Shown: one piece after another, positions 1-8,007 of the stretch
How positions within the stretch are numbered: the stretch's first letter is position 1
Layout of the letters: each line of letters opens with the position of its first letter
From: Enterocloster aldenensis
GTDB taxonomy: Bacteria; Bacillota; Clostridia; Lachnospirales; Lachnospiraceae
NCBI RefSeq assembly: GCF_003434055.1
Contig: NZ_QVEX01000001.1
Span: 186,001 to 250,000 of the forward strand
DNA length: 64,000 bases
Direction of reading: 5' to 3'
Position numbers and translations under genes: made by a program
Notes under the pieces: model-generated
The model's database searches: none
Told to the model about the DNA's origin: nothing
The model's input: only the letters and a program-made list of their open reading frames with translations

Positions 1-745
1 TTTCCTTCAGGCTTTCAATCCCAAACTCTTCGATAATACGCCATTTAACTGCCGGCTGGCAGATGGCTTTCACCTGGAATCTTACCGGAAACGGGCCTGT
101 GGGTTCATTTTCATAAGCAGGCATATCACGTTTTGTAAAATGCTCCTGGCAGAGTTCCAGATCCGCCATACGGTTCAGTTTAAACATCCGGTAATCTTCC
201 CTGAGACAGCAGTATCCCCATACGTACCAGGATGACCATTGAAATACCAGCGTATAAGGTTCAATGCATCGGGCAGACTCGCCGGACGGGGAAAAATAAG
301 AGAACCGGGTCAGCCTGCATTCCTCAATGGCTTCCTGGAACAGATGGATTTTAGGCGCAAGGGTCTCTTTGTACCAGGAGGACAGATTAATCATAATGTG
401 GCTGTCAACATGGATTAAATCATGGTTCCCCACAGCCAGCTTGTCCATCAGCTGTCTGTACTGTCCGGTAAAGGATACGCTGTCCAGACTGCGGAGACCT
501 GCCAGGATGGACTGCATTTCCCGGGATGTAAGCAGGGTCTTATCCATCCTGTACCCTTCCATGATGGAAATGCCTCCGTTCACACCCCTGGTGGTCACAA
601 TGGGGATTCCTGCCTTGCATATATCCTCAATGTCGCGGTTGATGGTGCGCCGGGATACCTCAAATTTATCCGCAAGATAGGGCGCGGTCACCTTCTCTTT
701 CTGGAGAAGGATGGATAAAATACCGATGAGACGGTCAATCTTCAT
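1..745 (-). CDS. YafY-type WYL-domain transcriptional regulator, C-terminus off the left edge
   Basis: DNA-binding regulator of the DeoR/YafY type, truncated by the window edge after about 248 residues. The N-terminus (MKIDRLIGILSILLQKEKVT) is the usual HTH_11 start; a recognition helix follows around residues 22-45 (SRRTINRDIEDI). A WYL-like sensor domain begins near residue 140, with an aromatic patch WSSWYVWGYC. The ATG at 745 has GGAGG nine bases upstream, which fixes the start. It is divergent from the XRE/deformylase pair. WYL regulators usually sense small ligands or nucleic acid; its target is unknown. Confidence 0.85.
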   Translation of the reverse strand, partial: MKIDRLIGILSILLQKEKVTAPYLADKFEVSRRTINRDIEDICKAGIPIVTTRGVNGGISIMEGYRMDKTLLTSREMQSILAGLRSLDSVSFTGQYRQLMDKLAVGNHDLIHVDSHIMINLSSWYKETLAPKIHLFQEAIEECRLTRFSYFSPSGESARCIEPYTLVFQWSSWYVWGYCCLREDYRMFKLNRMADLELCQEHFTKRDMPAYENEPTGPFPVRFQVKAICQPAVKWRIIEEFGIESLKE

Positions 746-845
746 ATGGCTGAAACCTCCTTTGCAGCATCTGGCACGAACAAGAAACATTTGGCCTGAA
801 CCGCTTCCGGCCCAGGGCGTATTCTGCTTGCTGCTTCCATACCTT

Positions 846-874
846 ATCTTACTATCAATACTTTATTTGTTCAA
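846..874 (-). promoter_or_regulatory. Promoter of the WYL regulator gene
   Basis: On the minus strand TTGAAC (874-869) and TAAGAT (851-846) are separated by 17 bases, about 100 bases upstream of the start at 745. This is a sigma-A-type match seen in sequence only. Confidence 0.5.
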
Positions 875-919
875 TTCCTTTTTGCCCTGGCAATCCCTCT
901 GGCAGGAAATGGGATTTAT

Positions 920-979
920 GTAATGTTAACTTGACTTCATGCAGGAATGGGATTATAATCCAAGTAAGGTAAACATTAC
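920..979 (+). promoter_or_regulatory. Promoter flanked by an inverted-repeat operator (XRE/deformylase operon)
   Basis: TTGACT (931-936), a 17-base spacer and TATAAT (954-959) form a near-perfect promoter. The half-sites GTAATGTTAAC (920-930) and GTAAACATTAC (969-979) are inverted copies of each other and bracket the promoter exactly. Such placement suggests autoregulation by the XRE protein encoded just downstream. Confidence 0.7.
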
Positions 980-1004
980 ATATATGAAAGAAGGGAACCA
1001 TGAC

Positions 1005-1265
1005 GTGAAAAACAGAATTAAGGAATTACGGGAAAACAAAGGACTAACCCAGGAACATCTGGGAGAACTTGTGGGCGCATCCCGCCAGGCAATCAATGCC
1101 ATAGAAACAGAAAAATTCGAACCATCCATATGGCTGGCCTATGACATTTCACAGATATTCGGCTGTTCTATTGAAGAAGTATTCCTATTTGAGGAAAGTA
1201 CAAAAAAATCCAGGGCAGACAGCAGCAGGAGGGATAACAATGGCGCTAAGGCAGCTTCGGTATGA
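1005..1265 (+). CDS. XRE-family helix-turn-helix regulator
   Basis: Small Cro/CI-type repressor of 86 residues. The HTH covers about residues 1-60 (IKELRENKGLTQEHLGELVG, then SRQAINAIE), followed by a basic, low-complexity tail. I chose the GTG at 1005 because GAAAGAAGGG sits seven bases upstream; the in-frame ATGs at 939 and 984 lack a ribosome binding site. Its last 26 bases overlap the deformylase gene, so the two are likely translationally coupled. The palindromic boxes around the promoter make self-repression likely. Confidence 0.8.
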   Translation: MKNRIKELRENKGLTQEHLGELVGASRQAINAIETEKFEPSIWLAYDISQIFGCSIEEVFLFEESTKKSRADSSRRDNNGAKAASV

Positions 1266-1692
1266 AGGCGACATATCATTAAAGAAAACATGCAAGGAAG
1301 TCCTCACGGTAGACGACAAAATACGGGAACTGCTGGATGACATGATGGACACCCTGCGGGCAACCGGGAACGGCGCTGCCCTGGCGGCGAATCAGGTCGG
1401 TATACTAAAGCGTCTGGTGGTTGTGGATTATGGGGATTGCCAATACAAGCTGGTCAATCCTAAAATCATCGGACAAAGCGGTGTACAGGAATGCATCGAA
1501 GGCTGCCTCAGCTTCCCCAATCGTTTTGGCATGACAATACGGCCGCAATCAGTAACCATACAGGCACTAAATGAAAACGGGGAAGAAATCATACTAACCG
1601 GTGAATGGGAAATGGCAAAATGCTTCTGTCACGAGATTGAACATCTGGACGGAGAATGTTTTCTTGATAAGGTCATTAAATTTATCGATTAA
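1240..1692 (+). CDS. def: Peptide deformylase (def-like)
   Basis: Metal-dependent amidase that removes the formyl group from nascent N-terminal methionine; cytosolic. All three family motifs are present in 150 residues: GAALAANQ (45-52), EGCLS (87-91) with the metal cysteine, and HEIEHLDG (131-138) with two metal histidines and the catalytic glutamate. Motif 1 has Asn where most deformylases have Pro. AGGAGG lies seven bases before the ATG. It sits apart from fmt/pri/rsm genes and is coupled to an XRE regulator, which suggests an accessory, regulated copy rather than the only deformylase of the cell. Confidence 0.88.
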   Translation: MALRQLRYEGDISLKKTCKEVLTVDDKIRELLDDMMDTLRATGNGAALAANQVGILKRLVVVDYGDCQYKLVNPKIIGQSGVQECIEGCLSFPNRFGMTIRPQSVTIQALNENGEEIILTGEWEMAKCFCHEIEHLDGECFLDKVIKFID

Positions 1693-1847
1693 ATGAACCG
1701 TCCGATTCTCCAGAAGCAGCAGAAAAGGGGTGGTCACAAAATGTAAAATCCCAACAAGATATGGTTTATGGCTTACAAACCATTACCGGCATCTTGTATG
1801 AGAAAATTATTTTGCAGCAACCCCTTTTTATGTTCCTATCTCTGGAT

Positions 1848-2261
1848 TTATCTTCCCCGGTGCTTTTCTTTCTGCTTTTGCCGCCTGATTTCAAACTGGC
1901 GCTGTTTTTCTTCTTCCTTCTGCCTGCGGCTCTTTTCCTTGCGCATCACTTTATTTTCTTCCTTCTGCAGACTTAAGGCCTGCTGGGATTTTGTTCCGGT
2001 CCCATGTGCTTCCAGCTGTTTTTTTACATTCCTCTGCATGCGCTTGGGATTCATCTTCCCTTCCTTCTTTTCACCCGCGTCCACCGGCGGACTGAACCTC
2101 AGTTTATGCCAGTTCTTAAGAATGAACCCGTATACCTCATAATCCTTTGGTTCTGCCCCGAATGTGATTTTGCAGGCTTCCAGCTTTCCATCCTGGATGC
2201 GTTCATAGATACCAATCCAGAAAAGGCCGTCAAAAAATACTGTCAGTTTACTTTTTTGCAC
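1848..2261 (-). CDS. yjdF: YjdF family protein (DUF2992)
   Basis: Homologue of Bacillus YjdF, a protein of unknown biochemical function found under control of azaaromatic-sensing RNAs. The N-terminal part (KLTVFFDGLFWIG, YGFILKNWHKLRFSPP) is the conserved core; the C-terminal 60 residues are highly charged and lysine/glutamine-rich, probably an extended helix. I prefer GTG at 2261, eight bases after GAGGAG, over the GTG at 2270 that sits on top of the ribosome binding site. A structured leader precedes it. Confidence 0.85.
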   Translation of the reverse strand: MQKSKLTVFFDGLFWIGIYERIQDGKLEACKITFGAEPKDYEVYGFILKNWHKLRFSPPVDAGEKKEGKMNPKRMQRNVKKQLEAHGTGTKSQQALSLQKEENKVMRKEKSRRQKEEEKQRQFEIRRQKQKEKHRGR

Positions 2262-2270
2262 AAAAAACAC

Positions 2271-2375
2271 TCCTCGCTTTCAACAGCAAAGAATGGACAA
2301 CCGAGGAGGCAGGTTACTGACAGATTTGTGATACTGCGCCCGGACTACCGGCCGGGACTGTGTTTTTATCTTTGC
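2271..2375 (-). promoter_or_regulatory. yjdF-motif (azaaromatic-sensing) riboswitch leader
   Basis: The 5' UTR of yjdF, read on the minus strand, contains conserved-looking segments: AACACAGTCCCGGCCGGTAG, GTCCGGGCGCAGTATCAC, CTGTCAGTAACCTGCCTCC and CGGTTGTC, ending at the ribosome binding site GAGGAG. Known yjdF riboswitches bind azaaromatics and act on translation. The match is from memory of the motif, supported by the cognate gene directly downstream; a covariance-model search was not possible here. Confidence 0.75.
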
Positions 2376-2396
2376 GTTATTTAGTTTTATGGTATC

Positions 2397-2425
2397 ATTT
2401 TACCTTATTGGCTTCTTATTTGCAA
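2397..2425 (-). promoter_or_regulatory. Promoter of the yjdF transcript
   Basis: TTGCAA (2425-2420) and TAAAAT (2402-2397) on the minus strand with a 17-base spacer. A start near 2390 would give a leader of about 128 nt, enough to hold the riboswitch. Confidence 0.5.
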
Positions 2426-2514
2426 GTATTGACATGGTATATTTTCCAGCAACCAGCAGATACTAAACCCATCTATTTTAAACCACCAATCTAACAATAC
2501 AGGAGACTTTAACT

Positions 2515-3330
2515 ATGAACAAAAACATGCGTATCTGGATTATCGGAGTCTGCGTTGCACTGGTCATCATCATCGTAGCCGCGGCAGCGTCCATGAACAG
2601 GAACAGCGGCAGCCAGGAGCAGACCGGCACCACATCGGAAAGCGGGGTGACAGAGGATCCAAACGCCCCATCCTCATCCGTGTCCGGCGCGGACAACAGT
2701 TCCATGAACGGTTCAGGGGATACATCCATGGCTGACAGCCACATGGATCATTCCTCCCACGGCGGACAGGCCTCAGGCAATGGGGATAACCTGAGCCGTT
2801 ACCTGACTGAGCAGGATTCCATCATGATGAATATGATGGAGGACATGATGATCCGGGAAAAGTCCGGCAGTGCTGATATTGACTTTCTAAAGGGAATGAT
2901 TCCCCATCACGAGGCGGCCATCAAAATGTCGGAAAGTTATCTGAACTATGGCGGGGAAGTATCTGACCTTGAGACCCTGGCGCAGGATATCATCACGGCG
3001 CAGAAAAAAGAACTGACCGAGATGAATGACCTGGTTAAGAAGTATGAAAAAGAAGGAAAAAAGAATCAGGAAAATGAGGATGCTTACCTTGCAAAATACA
3101 GCGGGATGTTCTCCGATGACTCCATGTCCCATCATATTAATCCGTCCGGTGTGGACAACATTGACCAGGCATTTGCAGAGGGCATGATCATGCACCACCA
3201 GATGGCTGTGGATATGGCCAGGGATATCCTGGATTATTCAGAACAGGAAGAAGTAAAGAAACTGGCCCAGGATATCATTGATGTCCAGGAAAAAGAGATT
3301 GAACAGATGCAGAAGCTGATACAGAAATAA
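2515..3330 (+). CDS. DUF305 domain protein, membrane-anchored, two-lobed
   Basis: 271 residues. Residues 6-26 form one hydrophobic anchor (IWIIGVCVALVIIIVAAAAS) with no lipobox cysteine, then a low-complexity Ser/Gly/Asn linker to about residue 90. Two ferritin-like DUF305 repeats follow: FLKGMIPHHEAAIKMSE and FAEGMIMHHQMAVDMAR, each with a paired HH. DUF305 proteins are often linked to copper or other metal handling, and the Met/His-rich segments (MADSHMDHSSH, IMMNMMEDMM) fit that, but the function here is inferred. AGGAG precedes the ATG. Confidence 0.8.
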   Translation: MNKNMRIWIIGVCVALVIIIVAAAASMNRNSGSQEQTGTTSESGVTEDPNAPSSSVSGADNSSMNGSGDTSMADSHMDHSSHGGQASGNGDNLSRYLTEQDSIMMNMMEDMMIREKSGSADIDFLKGMIPHHEAAIKMSESYLNYGGEVSDLETLAQDIITAQKKELTEMNDLVKKYEKEGKKNQENEDAYLAKYSGMFSDDSMSHHINPSGVDNIDQAFAEGMIMHHQMAVDMARDILDYSEQEEVKKLAQDIIDVQEKEIEQMQKLIQK

Positions 3331-3339
3331 TAGAAAAAC

Positions 3340-3417
3340 CCGGAAATACGGTTTATCATCCGAACGCGGCCTTCCTGCCGGGAGGTGCATTCAATCCGTA
3401 TTTCCGGAGTTTTTTTA
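3340..3417. terminator. Bidirectional terminator between convergent genes
   Basis: CCGGAAATACGG (3340-3351) pairs perfectly with CCGTATTTCCGG (3396-3407) around a 44-nt loop. A run of seven T follows on the plus strand and GGGTTTTT follows on the minus strand. It serves the DUF305 gene and the convergent NhaC gene. Confidence 0.75.
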
Positions 3418-3420
3418 TCC

Positions 3421-4692
3421 CTATTCTTTGCCAGCCAGACGCGCCGCCGAAATCCGGTTCAGCACTGCCATCACAACGATTAAGGCAATCACCGCAAAGC
3501 CCAGGGCTGCCTCGCTGCCGGTCAATCCTGTTATGATATAAGCAATGAACGCTATGGTTCCATTGACAGCCGCATAGGGCAGCTGTGTCTTGATGTGCTC
3601 CACCAGGCCGCCCCCAGCGCCCGTGGAGGACAGTATGGTGGTGTCTGATATGGGTGAGCAGTGGTCGCCGAACAGCCCGCCGGACAGGACCGCCCCAACC
3701 GCAATGTAAAATGGTATTCCAAAAGCATGGGCCATCGGGATTGCAAGCGGCATCATGATGGCGAAGGTCCCCCAGGAACTGCCGGTTGAAAAGGATATGA
3801 ACGCCCCGAACAGGAAAACGGCAGCCGGCACCAGGGATGCGGAAAAACTCATGTCCTGAAGGAATTTTACTATAAATTCGGCCGTCCCCAGCCCGCTAAT
3901 CATCTTCCCCAGGGACCATGCCAGGATCAGGGTAATGGCCACGTCTGTCATCCCCTTCATCCCGCCAACATATACCTTGAATGTCTCATTAAAATCCATG
4001 ACTTTAAGCAGACAGATTAACGCCATCAGGACAGCCGCCCCCAAGAAATATCCCATGGTCAGGGCCACGCGGAATGCGTTTCCATCCACCTTTGCAAACG
4101 GGAATCCCAGAGGCGCCAGGGTCCCGAACAAGGTTGCAAACACAACCACAATGGGAAGGATTACCATGATTGGCTTTGCATGCTTAAGGGAATACCCATT
4201 CTTTATCTCATGCACAATCTCCTCCTGCACCAGGTCAGCGGCCCTGTTTTCCTTCTCAGCCCGCATTTCCGCCTTTTTCATCTGAGAAAAATCCAGCTTC
4301 GTAAATGCCACCAACGGAATCATGATGATTGCAAGGATAGCATAAAACTGGAACGGTATAGCGCGGACAAAGGTCGTATAATCAGACTCCGCCACCCCAA
4401 GATTCTCAAACTCCGCCTGAATCAGCCCCATGATATAAACGCCCCATCCAATGAATGGAATCAGGATTGCCACAGGGGATGAGGTGGAATCCAGTACCCA
4501 GGCCAGTTTTTCCCTGGATATCTTCAGTTTGTCAAACAGCGGCCTAAACACCGGCCCCACCAGCAGGGGCGTTCCCAGGTCTGAGAAAAAGATAAGGATC
4601 CCGCTGGCCCATGCGCAGATCTGCGCCTTCAGCTTTGTGTTCACATACCGGTACACGCAAATGATTTTAATGGATGGGTGAGAAAATAGCAA
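3421..4692 (-). CDS. Na+/H+ antiporter, NhaC family, N-terminally truncated
   Basis: Polytopic antiporter of the NhaC type. Diagnostic segments: GILIFFSDLGTPLLVGPVFR with ISREKLAWVLDSTSSPVAIL, then SFSTGSSWGTFAIMMPLAIP and GGLFGDHCSPISDTTILSS. In full-length members the FFxD segment lies after roughly 100-150 residues; here it starts near residue 34, so the first membrane segments are missing. A well-placed GGAGG (4715-4711) plus TTG (4706) opens a different frame that stops after about 20 codons, and the only in-frame start, TTG at 4692, is too far from it. Deletion or frameshift is likely, so the protein is probably non-functional. Confidence 0.7.
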   Translation of the reverse strand: MLFSHPSIKIICVYRYVNTKLKAQICAWASGILIFFSDLGTPLLVGPVFRPLFDKLKISREKLAWVLDSTSSPVAILIPFIGWGVYIMGLIQAEFENLGVAESDYTTFVRAIPFQFYAILAIIMIPLVAFTKLDFSQMKKAEMRAEKENRAADLVQEEIVHEIKNGYSLKHAKPIMVILPIVVVFATLFGTLAPLGFPFAKVDGNAFRVALTMGYFLGAAVLMALICLLKVMDFNETFKVYVGGMKGMTDVAITLILAWSLGKMISGLGTAEFIVKFLQDMSFSASLVPAAVFLFGAFISFSTGSSWGTFAIMMPLAIPMAHAFGIPFYIAVGAVLSGGLFGDHCSPISDTTILSSTGAGGGLVEHIKTQLPYAAVNGTIAFIAYIITGLTGSEAALGFAVIALIVVMAVLNRISAARLAGKE

Positions 4693-4736
4693 GAAGTTAT
4701 TTTCAAATTGCCTCCTTTATTATACAATAACCTTAT

Positions 4737-5336
4737 ATGACAGGGTGTATGCGGGGCTGGCATGACAACCCGCAAAAGGGAGGAGATATCATCACGAAAG
4801 TAAAACTCGATTACAAGGATGGCCTATCATATCTGATAGGGTCATATGAAAAAACCCCTGGTCACAGGGGGCAGTTTACTGCTTATGAAGATATCATCAT
4901 ATATTTTCCAGGTTCTAAAAAAAATGGTGATTACAGACTGGAAATAAAAGGCGCGAACGCTCCTTTGCATTCTGATATTTGCAGGATTCTGTATGATTAC
5001 ATTAAATCAAATCAATACTCTTACACTGTATTGGTACAATTCCTGGAAGACATATATTATAACGGCACTAAGACATGTTACGTGGATCCTGATTTGGAAT
5101 ACTTACAAAATCTCATATTCTGGATTACGCTGCAGGAAGAGATTAATTATCCTAGTACGAATCCCCGATATGCAGGCAGGAACCTTGCCTACTGCAGGTA
5201 CGTTGAGGCCATCTACTGTACAAGGGAAAATGTTTCCTTTACAATCGGGACCGTGTGTGACAGATGTAATAACCACAAAGGTCCGCGGCCTGATTTATAT
5301 GTACTGCCTGACTGTCCGTCCATTTATCACTATTAA
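4737..5336 (+). CDS. Unrecognised protein, start uncertain
   Basis: About 180-199 residues, no family recognised, no signal peptide or membrane segment. It is rich in Tyr (DIIIYFPGSKK, ILYDYIKSNQYSYTVLVQF) and has a Cys pair near the C-terminus (VCDRCNNHKGPRPD). A strong AAAGGGAGGAG (4775-4785) is followed five bases later by ATC (4791) in frame; the in-frame ATGs at 4737 and 4749 lack a ribosome binding site. The true start may therefore be a non-canonical ATC or a mutated ATG. Divergent from the truncated antiporter. Confidence 0.5.
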   Translation: MTGCMRGWHDNPQKGGDIITKVKLDYKDGLSYLIGSYEKTPGHRGQFTAYEDIIIYFPGSKKNGDYRLEIKGANAPLHSDICRILYDYIKSNQYSYTVLVQFLEDIYYNGTKTCYVDPDLEYLQNLIFWITLQEEINYPSTNPRYAGRNLAYCRYVEAIYCTRENVSFTIGTVCDRCNNHKGPRPDLYVLPDCPSIYHY

Positions 5337-5460
5337 ATAGTATAGGCCGTCTATTTTAATCTGTCCCTGTCCGAAGAGATACGGAACATGCAGATGGCAG
5401 GAACACAGCCGGGAAAGGCGCGGCTCCTACGGAACATCAGAGCGCGCCGTCTGACTTTCA

Positions 5461-6414
5461 TCAGCCCTGCTGTGTCTTTAGCCTGATTGCGTCTAAAAGC
5501 ACTGCCACAAAGATAATCAGACCATTAATCATCTGCACATAGTAGCTGGATACCCCCAGTATCTGCAGTCCCACCTGGATAACGGTGAGGAGAAGGACGC
5601 CGCCCAGCACCCCCAGGACATTTCCCTGTCCGCCGCTGCAAGCCACGCCGCCGATTACAGTGGCTGCAATGTTGTTCATGTCATAGGAAGTGCCAAATGT
5701 GGAGGTGACAGCCCCCATATAGGCGGAAAGGAAAAACCCTGCGACGCCTGCCAGAAAACCCGAGATGGTAAAGGCAATGATTTTTATCCTGTCAACCTTG
5801 ATGCCCGACACATAGGCCGCGTCCTCATTGCCGCCTACCGCGTACAGGCTGCGTCCATAGGGTGTCTTGTTCCATAAAATATATACAAACACAAAAACCG
5901 CAACCAGCGCAATGGGAAGTGTGGGTATGCCTGCAATGCTTCCCTGCCCGAACCATTTATAGGAATCCGGCATGTTGGTAATGGCACGCCCCTGGGTGAT
6001 GACCAGGAATGCACCCAGCAAGGTCAGCTTCACGGCAAGGGTTTCCACCAGCGCAACTGCTTTCAGCTTTGCTATCAGCACTCCGTTTAAGGCGCCTATG
6101 CAGGCTCCAGTCAGGAAGATGACAAGTATGGCAATCACGGCAGGACAGCCTTTTTCAAGCAGCAGGAGTCCGCATGTTGCGGAAAATGACATCACGCCCA
6201 GCAGGGACAGGTCGATTAAGCCCAGCATGATTGCAAAAGCCTGGGCAAAGGAAAGGATTCCAAGTACCGTTGCCTGTGAGAGGACATTCCCTAAAATCGT
6301 AGGTTTGAAGAAGCTGGGTTCCAGGCCGCCCACAACGGCTACCGCCAGGACCAGCAGGATCCAAACGATATTATTCAGCAATTTTCTTTTTAATTTGAAC
6401 CAATTTATATTCAC
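5461..6414 (-). CDS. Sugar ABC transporter permease (RbsC/XylH type)
   Basis: Membrane subunit of a BPD_transp_2 importer. It has about 8-10 hydrophobic segments and the cytoplasmic loop typical of ribose/xylose permeases (NKTPYGRSLYAVGGNEDAAY, SGIKVDRIKIIAFTISG). GTG at 6414 follows GGAGGG by six bases; ATG at 6420 abuts the same site and ATG at 6435 has none. It is the last gene of the operon read from 12.3 kb and lies about 40 bases after the ATPase gene. About 310 residues, full length. Confidence 0.88.
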   Translation of the reverse strand: MNINWFKLKRKLLNNIVWILLVLAVAVVGGLEPSFFKPTILGNVLSQATVLGILSFAQAFAIMLGLIDLSLLGVMSFSATCGLLLLEKGCPAVIAILVIFLTGACIGALNGVLIAKLKAVALVETLAVKLTLLGAFLVITQGRAITNMPDSYKWFGQGSIAGIPTLPIALVAVFVFVYILWNKTPYGRSLYAVGGNEDAAYVSGIKVDRIKIIAFTISGFLAGVAGFFLSAYMGAVTSTFGTSYDMNNIAATVIGGVACSGGQGNVLGVLGGVLLLTVIQVGLQILGVSSYYVQMINGLIIFVAVLLDAIRLKTQQG

Positions 6415-6455
6415 TTTCATCCCTCCATGTCTCATACATTCACAAACAGCGGCAT

Positions 6456-7961
6456 TTAACCCACAGAATCACGGATGTTGATTACATCCTCATGGCTCAG
6501 TCCAAGATTCCTTACATCCTTTTCTAACCTGCCGTTTTTAAAGAACAGTATCCGGTCAACGGTACGGATCAGTTCATCAAAATCATTGGTCAGGTACAGT
6601 ACGGATGTATTGTCCTCTTCTGCTATCTTATTGATATTTTCAATAATCTCCTCACGGCTCTTAATATCAATCCCAATAGTGGGTTCATCCAGCATCAGAA
6701 GCTTCGGACCCGTGCTGACTGTCTTTGCCACAACTACTTTCTGCTGGTTTCCCCCGGAAAGGCTGCCCAGTTTATCATCTGTGGAGTTTGCCTTAACATG
6801 GAACAGTTCAAAATAATGCTCTGATATGGCCCTGGATTTTTCCATGTCCACAAATCCCAGCTTATTCTTAAGTGTGGTGTACAGGGATGGAAGGCTGATA
6901 TTCTCACGGATGGACATAAGGCCCACGATTCCTTCCTTATGCCTGTCGTAGGAGACATAGGAAATCCCATTCTTCATGGCATCGGATGGGCTGTGGATTG
7001 ACACTTTTCCACTGCCTCCTGTCCGGATTTCACCCTCTGTCATTTTATCCAGGCCAAAGAGGGTACGGCACAGTTCCCTTGCACCTGAGCCTGGAAATCC
7101 TACCAGACCAGTAATTTCACCACGGTATAGCTTTACGGACACATCCTTCAGTATATGGCCGGATATGTTCCTGCATTCCAGCAGCAGTTCCCTGCCGCTG
7201 TTATCCGGAAGCTTTTCCCGGTTTATCAGTTCCACTTCCCCGCCTGCTATCAGGCTTGCCAGACGCTCTTCATTGAGTCCGCCGCCCTCGGAACCGGAAA
7301 AAGAACGCCCGTCCCTTATGACCGTCACATCATCTGACAGTTCCACCACCTCCTGCAGATAATGGCTGATAAAAATAAACGCAGTCCCTTTGGCCTTTAA
7401 TTCATTGACAAATACAAACAGTTCCTGACGCTCAACAGATGAGAGGGCGGTGGTGGGCTCGTCCAGGATAATCAGCTTTGCGCCGCCATGCATGGCCCTG
7501 ATGATGTTTACTTTCCTCTGGTCCACACCATTTAAGTTGCGCACCTTTTCTTTTGGGTCCACATCCAGGCCGTATTTACGCAGTTCTTCCCCTGCATCAA
7601 CAAATAATTTCTCCCAATCCACAAAGCCGCTTTTTTTCCTGGGCCATATGCCCATGAAGACATTTTCCCCCACAGTCAGTTCCGGAACAATACTGGCGTG
7701 CTGTGGTACTATCTTAACTCCCATATTCTGTCTTTCAAAGACAGAATATGGGGTGATATCATTACCCTCCAATGTAACAATGCCGCTGTTCTGTTTATAG
7801 ATTCCGGCTATGATGTTGACAACCGTGGATTTTCCGGCTCCATTCCTTCCAAGCAGGGAATGTATGGTCCCCTTTTTTATGGTAAAGCTCACATCCTCCA
7901 GGGCCTTTGTTGCACCGAAGTTCTTGCTGACGTGTTCAACCTTCAGGAGTATTTCTTCCAT
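6456..7961 (-). CDS. Sugar ABC transporter ATP-binding protein (RbsA/MglA type)
   Basis: 501 residues with two fused ABC cassettes. The first has Walker A GRNGAGKST (about 38-46) and Walker B LIILDEPTTALS, but its signature is degenerate (LNGVDQRKVN). The second has a degenerate Walker A (GFPGSGARE), an intact signature LSGGNQQKV and Walker B LLMLDEPTIGID. This split of catalytic and degenerate sites is the family pattern. It energises uptake with the neighbouring permease and lipoprotein. A GAACATGG-type start at 7961 follows an AGGACAGGT stretch. Confidence 0.9.
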   Translation of the reverse strand: MEEILLKVEHVSKNFGATKALEDVSFTIKKGTIHSLLGRNGAGKSTVVNIIAGIYKQNSGIVTLEGNDITPYSVFERQNMGVKIVPQHASIVPELTVGENVFMGIWPRKKSGFVDWEKLFVDAGEELRKYGLDVDPKEKVRNLNGVDQRKVNIIRAMHGGAKLIILDEPTTALSSVERQELFVFVNELKAKGTAFIFISHYLQEVVELSDDVTVIRDGRSFSGSEGGGLNEERLASLIAGGEVELINREKLPDNSGRELLLECRNISGHILKDVSVKLYRGEITGLVGFPGSGARELCRTLFGLDKMTEGEIRTGGSGKVSIHSPSDAMKNGISYVSYDRHKEGIVGLMSIRENISLPSLYTTLKNKLGFVDMEKSRAISEHYFELFHVKANSTDDKLGSLSGGNQQKVVVAKTVSTGPKLLMLDEPTIGIDIKSREEIIENINKIAEEDNTSVLYLTNDFDELIRTVDRILFFKNGRLEKDVRNLGLSHEDVINIRDSVG

Positions 7962-8007
7962 GTTCCACCTGTCCTTTCCTATGGCTACCTGGTAAATGCC
8001 GCATGGG

